Assembly: GCA_964399735.1 (NCBI GenBank)
Contig: CAYNSO010000144.1
Location: forward strand, 1-7,835
Direction: 5' to 3'
From: Fontivivens sp964399735
GTDB lineage: Bacteria > Zhuqueibacterota > Zhuqueibacteria > Residuimicrobiales > Krinioviventaceae
Length of the DNA stretch: 7,835 nt
The notes under the pieces were generated by a model, which searched no databases, had not been told where the DNA came from, and saw only the letters and a list, made by a program, of their open reading frames with translations. Every line of letters begins with the position of its first letter. Position 1 is the first letter of the stretch. Both the position numbers and the translations under genes were made by a program. This document shows positions 1 through 6,171 of this stretch, piece after piece.

Positions 1-1
1 C

Positions 2-781
2 TGGGCAGGTTCATCAAAAGAAATATTTTACGATTTTCTGGAACATGACCGAAACGGTTGTTTTATTGCTTGTGAAGACAAACGAGCAGTTGGAATTTGT
101 GTAGCGACCCATTATAAACGCACCGGGTTCATCGGTGAACTGATCGTTATCAATGACATGCGCGGGCGGGGGATTGGTGGCGCATTATTCCAAAGCGCCA
201 GACAATATTTATATTGCCTTGGTATTAATACAATCTATCTGGATGGAGAATTGCAAGCAGTACCCATTTATGAAAAATATCAATTCAAAAAAAAATGTCT
301 GTCAATGCGTTTTACCGGAAAACCGGCAGGCAAAAAATACGGGGATGTACGTCCGGTAGTTTTAGAGGATTTACCAGTAATTTATGAACTGGATCGGATA
401 GCTTTTGGCGATGACCGCAGCTTTTTCTTGAAAAAGCTGCACACTCTTTATCCGCGGTATTGCCTGGTACTGGAAAAAAACAACACCATTTGTGGTTACA
501 TTATGGCTCGTCCGGGGCAGAATCTGATAACTGTTGGCCCCTGGGTAATAACCGATAATTCTGCAGAAGCGGATATTTTATTTCAAACCCTTGCTGCGCA
601 AACCGGCGATCAACAGTGGCGAATTGGCGTTCTCGAATCGAATCAACCGGCAGTTGAATTATTGAGGGCAAATCAAGCCTTTCAGGAGCAAACCCCATGC
701 TGGCGCATGGTATCGGGCCCGGATGATATTGTCGGTAAACCGGAACAATTATTTGCCAATGGCTCCGGCGCCAAAGGGTAA
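2..781 (+). CDS. GNAT-family N-acetyltransferase with YitH-type C-terminal domain (5' partial)
   Basis: Acetyl-CoA-dependent N-acetyltransferase of the GNAT superfamily; the substrate cannot be told. The reading frame is open from base 2, so the gene begins before the window and 259 residues are visible. The ATG at 158 is internal: it lies just before the acetyl-CoA-binding motif A, RGRGIGG (visible residues 54-60, matching R-x-x-G-x-G), and the preceding strand (GELIVIND) is in the same frame. After this first GNAT domain, from about residue 115 (DVRPVVLEDLP) to the end, comes a second GNAT-like unit. It ends in WRMVSGPDDIVG and LFANGSG, which resembles the C-terminal domain of YitH-like acetyltransferases (Pfam Acetyltransf_18 type, from memory). 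A run of nine A at 287-295 lies inside the frame (FKKKC) and could be slippage-prone. A 244-bp gap follows before the next gene, so it is probably not in that operon. Confidence 0.85.
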   Translation, partial: WAGSSKEIFYDFLEHDRNGCFIACEDKRAVGICVATHYKRTGFIGELIVINDMRGRGIGGALFQSARQYLYCLGINTIYLDGELQAVPIYEKYQFKKKCLSMRFTGKPAGKKYGDVRPVVLEDLPVIYELDRIAFGDDRSFFLKKLHTLYPRYCLVLEKNNTICGYIMARPGQNLITVGPWVITDNSAEADILFQTLAAQTGDQQWRIGVLESNQPAVELLRANQAFQEQTPCWRMVSGPDDIVGKPEQLFANGSGAKG

Positions 782-948
782 CAGGGCAATCAGCGGGTTT
801 AAAGTCTGGTTGTCGAAACAATCTTAATTTTTAGTCCCGTGTTAAAATACGATTCTGCCGGTTGTCTTAACCCGGGCGCTATTCTTCCAGTAATTAAAGA
901 AAATTGCAAAATAAATGCGGTTAATGATAGTAGCAATCCCGGTTTAAA

Positions 949-998
949 CAGGTATTAAAGCCTGAAAATTCAGCAACAAGATCACAAATACCTGGTAT
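949..998. repeat. Nested inverted repeats upstream of the XRE-cupin gene (candidate operator)
   Basis: CAGGTATT at 949-956 is exactly the reverse complement of AATACCTG at 987-994. Between them is a small perfect hairpin, CTGAA-AA-TTCAG (962-973). The right copy also belongs to a local palindrome ATACC-T-GGTAT (988-998), which ends 16 bp before the AGGAG of the downstream regulator gene. Symmetric sites just upstream of an XRE-family regulator are commonly autoregulatory operators; that role here is inference. A weak sigma70-like pair lies just upstream (TTGCAA 904-909, GATAGT 926-931, 16-bp spacer). It is too poor a match to call as a promoter. Confidence 0.35.
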
Positions 999-1025
999 CA
1001 ACAATCAAGTAAAAGGAGAAAGCTA

Positions 1026-1574
1026 ATGCCTGAACAAACCCGACAAATAGCATTGCGAATTATGGATTTGCGCGAGATATCGGGACTTTCAGCAGCCAGT
1101 ATGTCGAAAAAGCTGGATGTACCAGTAGACGAGTATCTGGCATACGAGTCTGGAAATGTAGATATTCCCGCAGGATTTTTACTCAAAGTATCACATCACT
1201 TTGGTGTTGAACTGACGACATTGTTAACAGGACAAAATCCGCATTTACACGTCTATTCCCTGGTGCGCAAAGGCAAAGGCGTGCCGGTGGAACGCAAAAA
1301 GCCTTATACATATCAAAGTCTTGGTTTTCATTTTCAAAACAAGAAAATTGAACCTTTTTGGGTTAGTGTGGAACCTTCCAATGCCGAACCGGAACAAAAC
1401 TCCCATGATGGTCAGGAATTCCACTTTGTTTTGGAGGGAAAACTCTCGGTTACCATTGATGGTCATGAACTTGTTTTAACTGAAGGAGATTCGCTTATAT
1501 TTGATTCAAATTACCAACATAGTCTTAAAGCGCTGGACAACAAACCGGTTAAATTACTTGTGGTATTGATATAA
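1026..1574 (+). CDS. XRE-family transcriptional regulator with C-terminal cupin sensor domain
   Basis: DNA-binding regulator of 182 residues, the usual size for the short HTH-cupin class. Residues about 7-68 form an XRE/Cro-type helix-turn-helix (RIMDLREISGLSAASMSKKL, then YLAYESGNVDIPAGFLLKVSHHFGV). The C-terminal half, about 98-182, is a single cupin barrel. Its first motif is HDGQEFHFVLEG (H127, E131, H133) and its second is GDSLIFDSNYQH (H165). These residues could bind a metal or form a ligand pocket. The ATG at 1026 has AGGAG at 1014-1018 with a 7-nt spacer. The stop is only 16 bp before the preferred start of the acyl-CoA synthetase gene, so the two are probably co-transcribed, with the regulator likely sensing an acid or acyl compound linked to that enzyme. 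The ligand is unknown. Autoregulation through the inverted repeats at 949-998 is plausible. Confidence 0.92.
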   Translation: MPEQTRQIALRIMDLREISGLSAASMSKKLDVPVDEYLAYESGNVDIPAGFLLKVSHHFGVELTTLLTGQNPHLHVYSLVRKGKGVPVERKKPYTYQSLGFHFQNKKIEPFWVSVEPSNAEPEQNSHDGQEFHFVLEGKLSVTIDGHELVLTEGDSLIFDSNYQHSLKALDNKPVKLLVVLI

Positions 1575-1578
1575 TAAC

Positions 1579-1584
1579 AGAGGG
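1579..1584 (+). promoter_or_regulatory. Ribosome binding site that favours the ATG at 1591 for the acyl-CoA synthetase
   Basis: AGAGGG abuts an in-frame ATG at 1585, leaving no spacer for that codon. It stands 6 nt before the second in-frame ATG at 1591, which is the normal distance. The later ATG is therefore the better start; the earlier one would only add Met-Lys. Confidence 0.6.
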
Positions 1585-1590
1585 ATGAAA

Positions 1591-3258
1591 ATGCTTGAAA
1601 AATATTTACCCAGACAAAAATTCGATTCGTATGAAGACTATTATCAAAATTTTAAAATACAAATTCCTGCCAATTTTAATTTTGCATTTGATGTAGTAGA
1701 TGAAATTGCAAAAAGAGACCCGCAAAAAATCGCTCTTGTATGGTGCGATGATGATGGTAATGAAGCAACGTTTACATTTCAGCAGCTTTCTGCCGGCAGT
1801 AACAAGGCGGTGCAAATTTTTCAAAAAATCGGTATTCATAAAGGCGACCCGGTGATGCTGATGCTGAAACGCCGTTACGAATTCTGGTTTTGCCTGTTAG
1901 CCTTGCATAAAATCGGCGCGGTGAGTATACCGGCAACACACCTCTTAACAACCAAAGATATTATATATCGCAACAATGCTGCAGATATTAAACTCATAGT
2001 AACAGTCAATGACGAACTTTTATGTAAAAGCGTCGATACTGCCATGCCGAATTCTCCTTCCCTGCAACATAAAATGGCTGTTGGCGGCAGCCGCACAGGC
2101 TGGATCAATTTTGATCAGGAATTTGTTAATGCAGCCGATACATTTATACGTCCCGAAGGGAGTTTGGCAACCCAAAATAAAGATCCCCTATTGATCTATT
2201 TTACATCCGGTACAACGGGTATGCCCAAAATGGTTCTACACAACCATACATATCCGCTCGGTCATATTATCACTGCTAGCTATTGGCAAAATGTCCATAA
2301 AAATGGCTTGCATCTCACAGTTGCCGATACCGGATGGGCAAAGGCCGTTTGGGGTAAAATTTATGGCCAATGGTTGGGAGGCAGCGCTGTGTTTGTTTAT
2401 GATTTTGATAAATTCGATGCAAAGCGAATGCTAAAGGTAATTGAAAAATACAAAATAACTTCCTTCTGTGCGCCACCGACTATTTTTCGTTTCTTTATCA
2501 AAGAAGATCTCGGAAACTATAATTTCAAACATTTGCAATATTGTGTTATTGCCGGGGAACCGCTAAATCCCGAAGTGTATCATCAATGGCTTAAAGCAAC
2601 CGGTATTAAATTAATGGAGGGATATGGTCAAACGGAAATGACCGTCGCCATTGGTAATTTCCCCTGGATGGAACCAAGACCTGGCTCAATGGGCAAACCA
2701 TCGCCGGGTTATGATATTGACCTGATTGATGAAAACGGACGCACCTGCCCGGTAGGCGAAGAAGGACAAATTGTGCTCCGTACAGAAAAACAAATTCCTG
2801 CCGGTATGTTCCAGGGATATTACCGGGATCCGGAATTGACCAAACAGTGCTGGAACAACAATATCTATTACACCGGTGATAATGCCTGGCGCGATGAAGA
2901 TGGCTATTACTGGTTTGTCGGCCGCGCCGATGATGTTATTAAAAGCTCCGGCTACCGGATTGGGCCGTTTGAAGTTGAAAGCATTCTTTTGGAACATCCT
3001 GCGGTTTTAGAATGTGCCGTAACAGCCACTCCGGACCCGGTACGAGGTCAGGTTGTTAAAGCCACAATTGTTCTGACAAAGAATTACACGCCGGGCGACG
3101 ATATGATAAAAGAGTTGCAGGAACATGTAAAACACACAACGGCGCCTTATAAATACCCCCGAATCGTTGAATTTGTTGACGCGCTACCCAAAACCATCAG
3201 TGGCAAAATCAGAAGAGTGCAAATCCGCAAAAATGACAGCCAGGACAGTATAGAGTAA
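1591..3258 (+). CDS. AMP-forming acyl-CoA synthetase, medium-chain (ACSM/MACS-like) type
   Basis: Member of the ANL adenylating superfamily. It converts a carboxylic acid, ATP and CoA to acyl-CoA, AMP and diphosphate in two steps, probably in the cytosol. All core motifs are intact (numbered from the ATG at 1591, 555 residues): phosphate-binding loop TSGTTGMPK (205-213), GYGQTE (344-349), TGD (428-430), hinge GRADDVIKSSGYRIG (444-458), and C-terminal catalytic lysine K539 in KTISGKIRR. The stretches DTGWAKAVWGKIYGQW and CAPPTIFR resemble medium-chain or aromatic-acid synthetases of the ACSM type more than acetyl-CoA synthetase, which is longer. The exact acid cannot be read from sequence. The start could be the ATG at 1585, but Shine-Dalgarno spacing favours 1591. 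It sits directly behind the XRE-cupin gene, which is likely its regulator. A stable hairpin follows about 57 bp after the stop. Confidence 0.95.
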   Translation: MLEKYLPRQKFDSYEDYYQNFKIQIPANFNFAFDVVDEIAKRDPQKIALVWCDDDGNEATFTFQQLSAGSNKAVQIFQKIGIHKGDPVMLMLKRRYEFWFCLLALHKIGAVSIPATHLLTTKDIIYRNNAADIKLIVTVNDELLCKSVDTAMPNSPSLQHKMAVGGSRTGWINFDQEFVNAADTFIRPEGSLATQNKDPLLIYFTSGTTGMPKMVLHNHTYPLGHIITASYWQNVHKNGLHLTVADTGWAKAVWGKIYGQWLGGSAVFVYDFDKFDAKRMLKVIEKYKITSFCAPPTIFRFFIKEDLGNYNFKHLQYCVIAGEPLNPEVYHQWLKATGIKLMEGYGQTEMTVAIGNFPWMEPRPGSMGKPSPGYDIDLIDENGRTCPVGEEGQIVLRTEKQIPAGMFQGYYRDPELTKQCWNNNIYYTGDNAWRDEDGYYWFVGRADDVIKSSGYRIGPFEVESILLEHPAVLECAVTATPDPVRGQVVKATIVLTKNYTPGDDMIKELQEHVKHTTAPYKYPRIVEFVDALPKTISGKIRRVQIRKNDSQDSIE

Positions 3259-3315
3259 AAATACCGAAATTGTGATTTAAATAAGAAAATAAAACCTGAA
3301 TGTAAATACAAACAA

Positions 3316-3358
3316 GACCATTCATGCCCGGTAGTTGCTTACCGGGCAATGATTGGTC
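3316..3358. terminator. Strong imperfect hairpin, candidate transcription terminator of the XRE-cupin/ligase unit
   Basis: GCCCGGTA (3326-3333) pairs perfectly with TACCGGGC (3340-3347) around a 6-nt loop. The stem continues outward as GACCATTCAT against ATGATTGGTC, with one bulged A and one T-T mismatch. The total is about 18 pairs, 58 bp after the upstream stop. No T-run follows on either strand, so a classical intrinsic terminator is not assured. It could instead be a REP-like element, an mRNA-stabilising end or a Rho-assisted stop. Confidence 0.5.
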
Positions 3359-3484
3359 AGCATCTCTGAAAAAGGTTGAATAAAAAAATCAATTATCAAA
3401 CTGATCGTTAAAATATGCTTCTGCAAAGCGCCAGCAACCTGGCAAAAAAATGCTGGTTCTGGAAAATACTATTGTCATTAACAC

Positions 3485-3503
3485 AAAAAAGTTGTACTTT
3501 TTT
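3485..3503. repeat. Short AT-rich perfect hairpin
   Basis: AAAAAAGT (3485-3492) pairs with ACTTTTTT (3496-3503) around a 3-nt TGT loop. It ends in a T-run, so it resembles a weak terminator read in either direction, but the stem has only one G-C pair. Its function is uncertain. Confidence 0.3.
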
Positions 3504-3604
3504 ATTGCAAGTGTATCGACAGAGTTGATCAATAAATATCAGGCGCCCTTATTGGATAATAAATTTTTAATTTTATGTTCATAATCTCCTTTATTCATGT
3601 ACTG

Positions 3605-3629
3605 CGGAGCAATAATCAAAACGGAGCAA
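3605..3629. repeat. Direct repeat CGGAGCAA just upstream of the phosphate transporter gene
   Basis: CGGAGCAA occurs at 3605-3612 and again at 3622-3629, an offset of 17 bp. The second copy ends 18 bp before the AGGAG of the transporter gene. Tandem half-sites could be a regulator-binding site, but the offset does not match the 11-bp period of a PhoB box. Each copy also contains a GGAG, so the pair may be chance similarity in a purine-rich leader. Confidence 0.25.
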
Positions 3630-3657
3630 AATAGACAAGAAAAAAACAGGAGATTGA

Positions 3658-5295
3658 GTGGAATTTGATCTGATTGTTAAAGTGGCAATAACAGTTCTGG
3701 GTGGTTTGGGCTTGTTTCTGCTAGGTATGAAACAAATGTCCGAAGGGATGCAGGCAATAGCTGGTGAAAAATTACGATATCTCATTGGCAAAGTTACCAA
3801 CAATCGTTTTTTAGGGGTAGGAATTGGCACCGCAATTACCAGTATCATACAATCCAGTTCCGTAACAACAGTTATGGTCGTTGGCATGGTAAATGCCGGA
3901 TTAATGACTTTGCGGCAGAGTATCGGCGTAATCATGGGGGCTGATATTGGCACAACCGTTACCGCCTGGTTAATATCACTAAAAATAGCCGATTATGGCT
4001 TGCCGATTTTAGGGGTGTCTTCACTGTTTTTCCTGTTTTCCAAAAATGAAAAAATTCGAAATACAGCCATGATGCTGGTTGGCCTGGGTATGGTTTTTTA
4101 TGGTCTGGAATTGATGAAGATGGGATTTTACCCTCTCCGTGAAAAAGAGGAATTTTTAGAGCTATTCTCCCGTTTTCAGCCGGATTCATATTTGGGAATT
4201 ATAAAATGCGTTCTTGCCGGCGCACTGGTTACAGCCATTATTCAGTCGTCATCTGCAACAGTAGCAATCACAATAACATTGGCAGTTACCAGTGTAATCA
4301 ATTATGATACAGCTGTTGCTCTGGTACTTGGCGAAAACATTGGCACAACCATTACCGCATATCTTGCCTCACTGGGCGCTACTGCCAATGCCAAGCGGGC
4401 TGCCTATGCCCATATTTCGATTAAAATTATTGGGGTAACACTCATGATCCCTATATTTTTTAATTATCTATGGCTTTTAAAATCTATTTTACCTCCTACC
4501 ATGGATATTGCCGCCCGAATCGCTTTTGCTCATAGCGGGTTTAACATTTTTATTGTAACAGCATTCATTTCATTTGTTAACCCCCTGGCAAAAATGCTCG
4601 TATGGCTGGTGCCGGAACAAAAACACGGAAAAAAACGGCACTTGACTTATTTTGATGCCGGAATGCTGGATGCCCCGGCATTGGGAGTTAAACAGTCATA
4701 TTATGAAATAGTACGTATGAGCGAGTCCGTCCAAAAAATGAATATCTGGTTATATGATTATATCTTTAAAACCAAAGACTCTTTAAAAGAAAAACTGATA
4801 CATCGGGAAAGAATACTTGATGTTATGCAAAAAGAGATTATTGAATTTGCCAATAAATTAATGAGTGATAATTTATCACCGGATACACTAACGGAAATAC
4901 GCAAGCAATTACGGATGGCTGATGAGTATGAATCCATTAGTGATGAAATTATCATCATTGCCAAATTGCAATTTAAAATGAAACAAAAAAAATTGCATTT
5001 TTTTGATCAGGATAAAGCCGACATTGCTATTTTACATAGAATGGTTGCCGATCATATTGCTGATGTCAGTTATGCCGTTAAAAATGATGATAACAAAATT
5101 CTTAATAAAGCTGTTAATGATAGTAAAACGATCAACTTTATGGTTAAAACGCATCGAACGGCTCACTTGAATAAACTGGGGACAAAAAATGCTTCCCCCC
5201 TTTCAAGTATCATATATATGGATATGCTTAATTCCTATAAACGGATCAAAGATCATTCGGTTAACATTGCCGAAGTACTTGCCGGAGAAAAATAA
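3658..5295 (+). CDS. Na+/phosphate cotransporter-family protein (NptA/YjbB type) with PhoU-like C-terminal domain
   Basis: Integral inner-membrane protein of 545 residues in the Na/Pi-cotransporter family (PF02690 type). It probably moves inorganic phosphate with sodium; YjbB-like members can export phosphate. Two inverted-topology repeats are visible. Each has a QSSS motif (residues 65-68 and 196-199) followed by a G(A/E)(D/N)IGTT motif (94-100 and 225-231), the family hallmarks. Hydrophobic segments fill about residues 5-315. The remainder, about 345-545, is soluble, charged and helical, and matches the PhoU-like tail of the longer bacterial members. The start is GTG, with AGGAG (3648-3652) 5 nt upstream; no ATG fits better. 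It stands alone between a 399-bp and a 144-bp spacer, so it is probably its own transcription unit. The sequence does not tell uptake from export. Confidence 0.94.
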   Translation: MEFDLIVKVAITVLGGLGLFLLGMKQMSEGMQAIAGEKLRYLIGKVTNNRFLGVGIGTAITSIIQSSSVTTVMVVGMVNAGLMTLRQSIGVIMGADIGTTVTAWLISLKIADYGLPILGVSSLFFLFSKNEKIRNTAMMLVGLGMVFYGLELMKMGFYPLREKEEFLELFSRFQPDSYLGIIKCVLAGALVTAIIQSSSATVAITITLAVTSVINYDTAVALVLGENIGTTITAYLASLGATANAKRAAYAHISIKIIGVTLMIPIFFNYLWLLKSILPPTMDIAARIAFAHSGFNIFIVTAFISFVNPLAKMLVWLVPEQKHGKKRHLTYFDAGMLDAPALGVKQSYYEIVRMSESVQKMNIWLYDYIFKTKDSLKEKLIHRERILDVMQKEIIEFANKLMSDNLSPDTLTEIRKQLRMADEYESISDEIIIIAKLQFKMKQKKLHFFDQDKADIAILHRMVADHIADVSYAVKNDDNKILNKAVNDSKTINFMVKTHRTAHLNKLGTKNASPLSSIIYMDMLNSYKRIKDHSVNIAEVLAGEK

Positions 5296-5361
5296 TATCT
5301 CAATTTTGCCGATTTTTTCTGCATGGTAGACAATTTTGCATATCATTTTGGATTGATGCGC

Positions 5362-5399
5362 TAAAAAATTTTAATTGAATTGAATATAAAAATTTTTTA
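5362..5399. repeat. 11-bp all-AT inverted repeat in the spacer before the lipid operon
   Basis: TAAAAAATTTT (5362-5372) and AAAATTTTTTA (5389-5399) are exact reverse complements separated by 16 nt, which include a tandem AATTG. It lies 66 bp after the transporter stop. With no G or C in the stem it is too weak to call a terminator. It may instead be A-tract curved DNA or part of an AT-rich promoter region. Confidence 0.4.
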
Positions 5400-5413
5400 A
5401 TTTAATCAATAAT

Positions 5414-5428
5414 ATGAATTATATTCAT
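5414..5428. repeat. Small palindrome ATGAAT-TAT-ATTCAT upstream of plsC
   Basis: Six-base perfect inverted repeat with a 3-base centre, ending 11 bp before the plsC start and just upstream of its AAAGGAA ribosome binding site. Its position allows a repressor site or an RNA fold that could affect the ribosome site. In such AT-rich DNA it may also be chance. Confidence 0.3.
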
Positions 5429-5439
5429 TAAAAGGAACA

Positions 5440-6162
5440 ATGAAAACAGTTTTCAAAGCCGGAGCAATCAGCTTGACGGCGTTTATTATATTGATGCAAT
5501 TTCTTGCTACTATTTGCATTGCATCCATGGCTATAATTTTATCAAGTATAAGATTTAATGGACTGGTACCACATTTTGCTTGTGTATGGGGTCATGTGTT
5601 ATTTCTTTTAATGGGCAAGCGTTTATATATTTATGGCCGGGAAAATTTGCAACAAGATTGTAATTATCTGGTTCTGATCAATCATGCCAGTCTTTATGAT
5701 ATTCCTGCAGTAATGGCTGTTTTCCCTCATGTTTCATGGCTGGGTCGAGAATATCTGACCCGGATTCCTCTCTTTGGTCAGGTTTTAAAAATTACACATT
5801 ACATACCTGTCAGTCGTGACCTTTCCCGCGGGGTTCAAAAAATTATTGCCAGTTCCATCACCACAGGAGGAAAAAAGTCAATTGCCTTATTCCCGGAAGC
5901 AACCAGAACCCTTGACGGAAAGATTCAGCAATTTAAAAGGGGGTTTATTCATATTCAGAAAGGAACAAAACTGGACATTTTACCGGTGACTCTTAACGGC
6001 ATGTATAAATTACGTCCCAAACCACGTTTCTATATCAATCCATTTACCAAATTAGAAGTGATCATCCATCAGCCCATCCGAAATGATGAATTGGCAGAAA
6101 AAACTGTTCCACAAATACTAGAAGAAACGAAATCAATCATCGAATCAGCATATAAACTATAA
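5440..6162 (+). CDS. plsC: 1-acyl-sn-glycerol-3-phosphate acyltransferase (PlsC-family lysophospholipid acyltransferase)
   Basis: Membrane-bound acyltransferase of 240 residues, the normal size for PlsC. The family transfers an acyl group to lysophosphatidic acid to make phosphatidic acid at the inner membrane. A hydrophobic N-terminal segment (about residues 8-36) is likely a membrane anchor. Motif I is NHASLYD (81-87, catalytic H82 and D87 of HX4D). Motif II is around GREYLTRIPLFG (102-113). Motif III is FPEATRT (151-157), where the common FPEGTR has Ala in place of Gly. Motif IV is LPVTL (181-185). The start has AAAGGAA close upstream (5431-5437). The stop lies 9 bp before the lipid kinase gene, so the two are clearly in one operon; this supports a glycerolipid role. 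Another lysophospholipid acceptor is possible. Confidence 0.9.
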   Translation: MKTVFKAGAISLTAFIILMQFLATICIASMAIILSSIRFNGLVPHFACVWGHVLFLLMGKRLYIYGRENLQQDCNYLVLINHASLYDIPAVMAVFPHVSWLGREYLTRIPLFGQVLKITHYIPVSRDLSRGVQKIIASSITTGGKKSIALFPEATRTLDGKIQQFKRGFIHIQKGTKLDILPVTLNGMYKLRPKPRFYINPFTKLEVIIHQPIRNDELAEKTVPQILEETKSIIESAYKL

Positions 6163-6171
6163 GGAAAAAAG

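Larger units (their letters stand above)
3259..3657. other. Long intergenic region (399 bp) between acyl-CoA synthetase and phosphate transporter genes
   Basis: No convincing gene on either strand. From left to right it contains: a strong imperfect hairpin (3316-3358); a possible weak hairpin around CCAGCA (3431-3436) and TGCTGG (3451-3456); a short AT-rich hairpin (3485-3503); a very AT-rich stretch (about 3551-3600) that could hold a promoter but has no clear -35/-10 pair; and an 8-bp direct repeat (3605-3629). The AGGAG at 3648-3652 serves the next gene. The length suggests separate transcription of the genes on either side. Confidence 0.6.

Noticed and set aside
158..781. Complete short acetyltransferase starting at ATG 158
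   Set aside because: The frame is open back to base 2, and the upstream residues form the strands that normally precede GNAT motif A. The ATG has no ribosome site.
501..821. 106-codon minus-strand ORF
   Set aside because: Antisense to the acetyltransferase, with no recognisable family and no convincing ribosome site; it reads as a shadow.
853..876. Possible terminator hairpin after the acetyltransferase gene (GGTT/AACC)
   Set aside because: The stem is only four pairs without a bulge, and no T-run follows.
2686..2997. 103-codon minus-strand ORF
   Set aside because: Lies wholly inside the conserved C-terminal part of the acyl-CoA synthetase and has no family features.
3415..3528. 37-residue small ORF in the long spacer
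   Set aside because: No Shine-Dalgarno before its ATG and no recognisable composition or motif; probably chance.
3552..3585. Sigma70-like promoter (TTGGAT with TATGTT or CATAAT) before the transporter gene
   Set aside because: Only three of six bases match at -35, and the better -10 has a 22-bp spacer. Such matches are common in AT-rich DNA.
3591..3953. 120-codon minus-strand ORF overlapping the transporter start
   Set aside because: Mostly antisense to the first transmembrane segments of the transporter, which makes it look hydrophobic. No ribosome site or recognisable family.
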